Part shown: positions 4,740 to 6,522 of the stretch, piece by piece | Numbering within the stretch: position 1 is the stretch's first letter | Layout: each line of letters starts with the position of its first letter | Source of the DNA: UBA2396 sp038042175 | GTDB taxonomy: Bacteria > Planctomycetota > Phycisphaerae > Phycisphaerales > UBA1924 | Assembly (NCBI GenBank): GCA_964358855.1 | Contig: CAYHQQ010000118.1 | Coordinates: 1-6,522, forward strand | Direction: 5' to 3' | Length of the DNA stretch: 6,522 nt | Translations under genes and position numbers: made by a program | The notes under the pieces: generated by a model | What the model was told of the DNA's origin: nothing | What the model saw: only the letters and a program-made list of their open reading frames with translations | The model's database searches: none

Positions 4740-6098
4740 ATGGACACGTTCGTCATCCAGGGCGGCCAAAGGCTCCAGGGCAAGACCCGCATCAACGGCT
4801 CCAAGAACGCGGCGCTGCCGTTGACGGCGGCGGCGTTGCTCACGGATGGTCCGGTGACGCTCCGCGATGTGCCGGACCTCGCCGATCTCAAGAACATGTA
4901 CAGGTTGCTGGCGGAGCTGGGGTGCATGAGGCTGACGGAGCCGCCGGCGGCGGAGAAGGGCGTCCTGAAGCTCCACACGCAGAACACGACCAACAGCCAC
5001 GCCCGGTATGAGATCGTCAAGACGATGCGGGCCTCGATCTGCACGCTGGGGCCGCTGGTGGCCAAGCGGGGGTACGCCAAGGTGTCGATGCCGGGCGGGT
5101 GTGCGATCGGCGACAGGCCGGTTGATCTGCACCTGCGGGGGCTGGCGGCGCTGGGGGCTGAGATCACGCTGACGGCGGGGGATATCACGGCCAAGTCGCC
5201 CAAGGGTGGACTGCGGGGGGCGACGATCTTTCTGGGTGGAGCGTTTGGATCGACGGTGCTGGGGACGGCCAACGTGATGTCGGCGGCGACACTGGCCAAG
5301 GGCGTGACGATCATCGAGTCGGCGGCGTGCGAGCCTGAGATTGTCGACCTGGCGAACATGCTCAACGCGATGGGGGCAAAGATCAAGGGACAGGGTTCGC
5401 CGCGATTGATCATCGAGGGGGTCAAGGAGCTCAGCGGGATCGACCACACGGTGATTCCCGACCGGATCGAGGCCGGGACGTTCCTGTTGGCGGCGGCGAT
5501 TACGAATGGCGACATTGTGATCGATAACTGCCCTATGGACGGGCTTCTGGCGGTGGTGGACAAGCTGGCGGCGATGGGTATCCATATACAACCGGTTTCC
5601 TCGGCCCCGGGCATCCCGCCGGCGGTGGACCCGATGCGGGCCAGTGTTCGGGTGACGTGCGACCGGACGATTCGGCCTGTAGAGGTGACGACGCAGCCGC
5701 ACCCGGGGTTCCCGACCGATATTCAGGCGCAGTTGATGGCGGTGTTGACGCTTGCGGACGGGAACAGCGTGGTGACGGAGCGGATTTTCCCGGATCGCTT
5801 CATGCACGTGGCGGAGCTGTCGCGGATGGGTGCGAAGCTGTACCGGCAGGGAGCGACAGTGATTGTGTCGGGTGTGAAGAAGCTGATCGGGGCGCCGGTG
5901 ATGGCGTCGGATCTTCGCGCGAGCGCGTGTCTGGTGCTCGCGGGGCTGGCGGCGGAGGGGACGACGCACGTGCATCGCGTGTATCACCTGGACCGCGGGT
6001 ATGAGAAGATGGAAGATCGGCTGAATGCTCTTGGGGCGAAGATCGAGCGGGTCGATGACAAGGATCTGCCGGGGTCGGCGCAGGGCGGCGAGGGGTAG
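4740..6098 (+). CDS. murA: UDP-N-acetylglucosamine 1-carboxyvinyltransferase
   Basis: MurA transfers enolpyruvyl from phosphoenolpyruvate to the 3'-OH of UDP-GlcNAc, the first committed cytoplasmic step of peptidoglycan synthesis. The 452-residue protein has the family's two-lobed EPT fold signature throughout: 'INGSKNAALP' with K22 and N23 at the N-terminus, 'MRASICTLGPLVA' with R97, the active-site loop 'PGGCAIGDRPVDLH' with C121 (E. coli C115), 'PHPGFPTDIQAQ' with D327 (E. coli D305), 'DLRASA' with R393 and 'HLDRGYEKMED' with R419 (E. coli R371 and R397). Retaining Cys in the loop, not Asp, predicts fosfomycin sensitivity. It is about 33 residues longer than the E. coli enzyme (419), with about six extra before the loop, about 16 between the loop and D327, and the rest in a C-terminal tail. 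The ATG at 4740 puts K22 at its usual number; GGAA lies 8 nt upstream and AGGA only 2 nt. It stands alone, divergent from the fibro-slime gene. No terminator is obvious after the TAG. Confidence 0.97.
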   Translation: MDTFVIQGGQRLQGKTRINGSKNAALPLTAAALLTDGPVTLRDVPDLADLKNMYRLLAELGCMRLTEPPAAEKGVLKLHTQNTTNSHARYEIVKTMRASICTLGPLVAKRGYAKVSMPGGCAIGDRPVDLHLRGLAALGAEITLTAGDITAKSPKGGLRGATIFLGGAFGSTVLGTANVMSAATLAKGVTIIESAACEPEIVDLANMLNAMGAKIKGQGSPRLIIEGVKELSGIDHTVIPDRIEAGTFLLAAAITNGDIVIDNCPMDGLLAVVDKLAAMGIHIQPVSSAPGIPPAVDPMRASVRVTCDRTIRPVEVTTQPHPGFPTDIQAQLMAVLTLADGNSVVTERIFPDRFMHVAELSRMGAKLYRQGATVIVSGVKKLIGAPVMASDLRASACLVLAGLAAEGTTHVHRVYHLDRGYEKMEDRLNALGAKIERVDDKDLPGSAQGGEG

Positions 6099-6165
6099 AA
6101 CCAAACCGGTTGAGTAGCGCTCGCGTTGCATCCCGTGCCTGAGCCGTAAAGCTTCGCGATTCACG

Positions 6166-6440
6166 ACGCATCTGGGTCGACCCCTCCGGGCAACGCCGTG
6201 AATTGGAGGTCATATCGCTTCACCGTGGCGGGCAAATCGGACGGGGCGTTGAAACGATTTGACGCACAGTGTCATCGGTGACTTCGATCGCCCCTGCCGG
6301 GGCGAGTTTGATTTGCGGGCGTCTTCCACGGGTTGCGCTCGAGGACTCGCTCCACCCGTGGCTACACCCGGCGACCCCCGTTGGGGGTCGAAAGGCAGGA
6401 AGCAACGATTAGTTCACGGCGTTGCCCTTCGGGGTCGAAA
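6166..6440. repeat. Hairpin-rich extragenic element with inverted-repeat ends
   Basis: The 27-nt ends 6178-6204 and 6411-6437 are inverted copies matching at 23 of 27 positions. The match extends outward to ACGCAT (6166-6171) and its complement after a 3-nt offset. Between the ends are several perfect hairpins: CAAATCG/CGATTTG (6233-6239, 6255-6261), GTCA/TGAC with a TCGG loop (6271-6282), TCGCCCC/GGGGCGA (6288-6305), CCACGGGT/ACCCGTGG (6326-6333, 6354-6361) and CGACCCCC/GGGGGTCG with a 3-nt loop (6372-6390). GGGGTCGAAA occurs twice (6384, 6431). It resembles REP-like extragenic palindromes or a small non-autonomous element; I recall similar 'CCACGGGT...ACCCGTGG' palindromes in planctomycete genomes but cannot verify it here. 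No transposase is present. It holds most of the gene-free 424 bp after murA; in 6441-6522 I see only an AT-rich patch near 6480-6491. Confidence 0.7.
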
Positions 6441-6522
6441 TGCGTTTGCGCTGCCTTCCGGGGGCTGCGCCCTCACCTTTATACACATTTTGTCACGACG
6501 AACCGCCAAGGTCAAGCCCCAG

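Noticed and set aside
4244..6164. Two long - strand ORFs opposite murA (456 and 610 codons)
   Set aside because: Antisense to a certain murA; the 610-codon one is Arg/His-rich, neither shows domain features, and both run through the structured intergenic DNA.
6220..6405. 61-codon - strand ORF in the post-murA region
   Set aside because: Lies within the hairpin-rich repeat; its translation follows the palindromes and shows no domain or ribosome site.
6447..6485. Promoter with TATACA at 6480-6485
   Set aside because: No acceptable -35 at 16-18 bp spacing and no gene visible before the window ends.
1..6522. tRNA, rRNA, 6S, SRP, RNase P or tmRNA genes
   Set aside because: I looked for conserved cores and cloverleaf-like arms on both strands and found none that I could support by eye.

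Overview
The window looks like chromosomal DNA of a GC-rich planctomycete (Planctomycetota, possibly a Phycisphaerae-type member). Three things point there: a secreted protein with the fibro-slime signature, a large membrane protein with a CxxC...CPEC zinc ribbon and a C-terminal 'LLYSVGPDSKDDDG' block of a kind I associate with planctomycete hypothetical proteins, and intergenic DNA packed with short tandem and inverted repeats. The lineage call is inference from these features; no rRNA or other marker is present.

Layout. 1-108: heptanucleotide repeats and a G-quadruplex-type G tract beyond the end of the first gene. 109-2193 (-): 694-residue zinc-ribbon membrane protein of unknown function. 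2194-2392: short divergent intergenic gap. 2393-2821 (+): small predicted lipoprotein with a GTG start. 2821-3050: a repeat element built from 7-nt units, between convergent genes. 3052-3094: strong intrinsic terminator for the next gene. 3128-4054 (-): secreted fibro-slime/PA14-like protein. 4055-4739: a 685-bp divergent intergenic region holding a leader hairpin, a second heptad-based inverted repeat, a candidate structured RNA on the - strand ending in an intrinsic terminator, and a putative murA promoter. 4740-6098 (+): murA, the only gene with a firmly known function. 6099-6522: no gene; most of it is a hairpin-rich extragenic element bounded by 27-nt imperfect inverted repeats.

The four protein genes do not form an operon: neighbours are divergent (1/2), convergent (2/3) and divergent (3/4), so each is probably its own transcription unit. 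MurA makes the first committed peptidoglycan precursor in the cytoplasm. The lipoprotein and the fibro-slime protein are predicted to be exported and the zinc-ribbon protein is a membrane protein, so three of four genes concern the envelope, but nothing in the sequence shows that they work together.

The least ordinary material is intergenic. The best candidates for something undescribed are the - strand structured RNA at 4334-4504, where two helices each carry a position that is A/C on the + strand but G:U on the - strand, and the family of 7-nt-unit inverted repeats, whose arms differ by exactly one unit.
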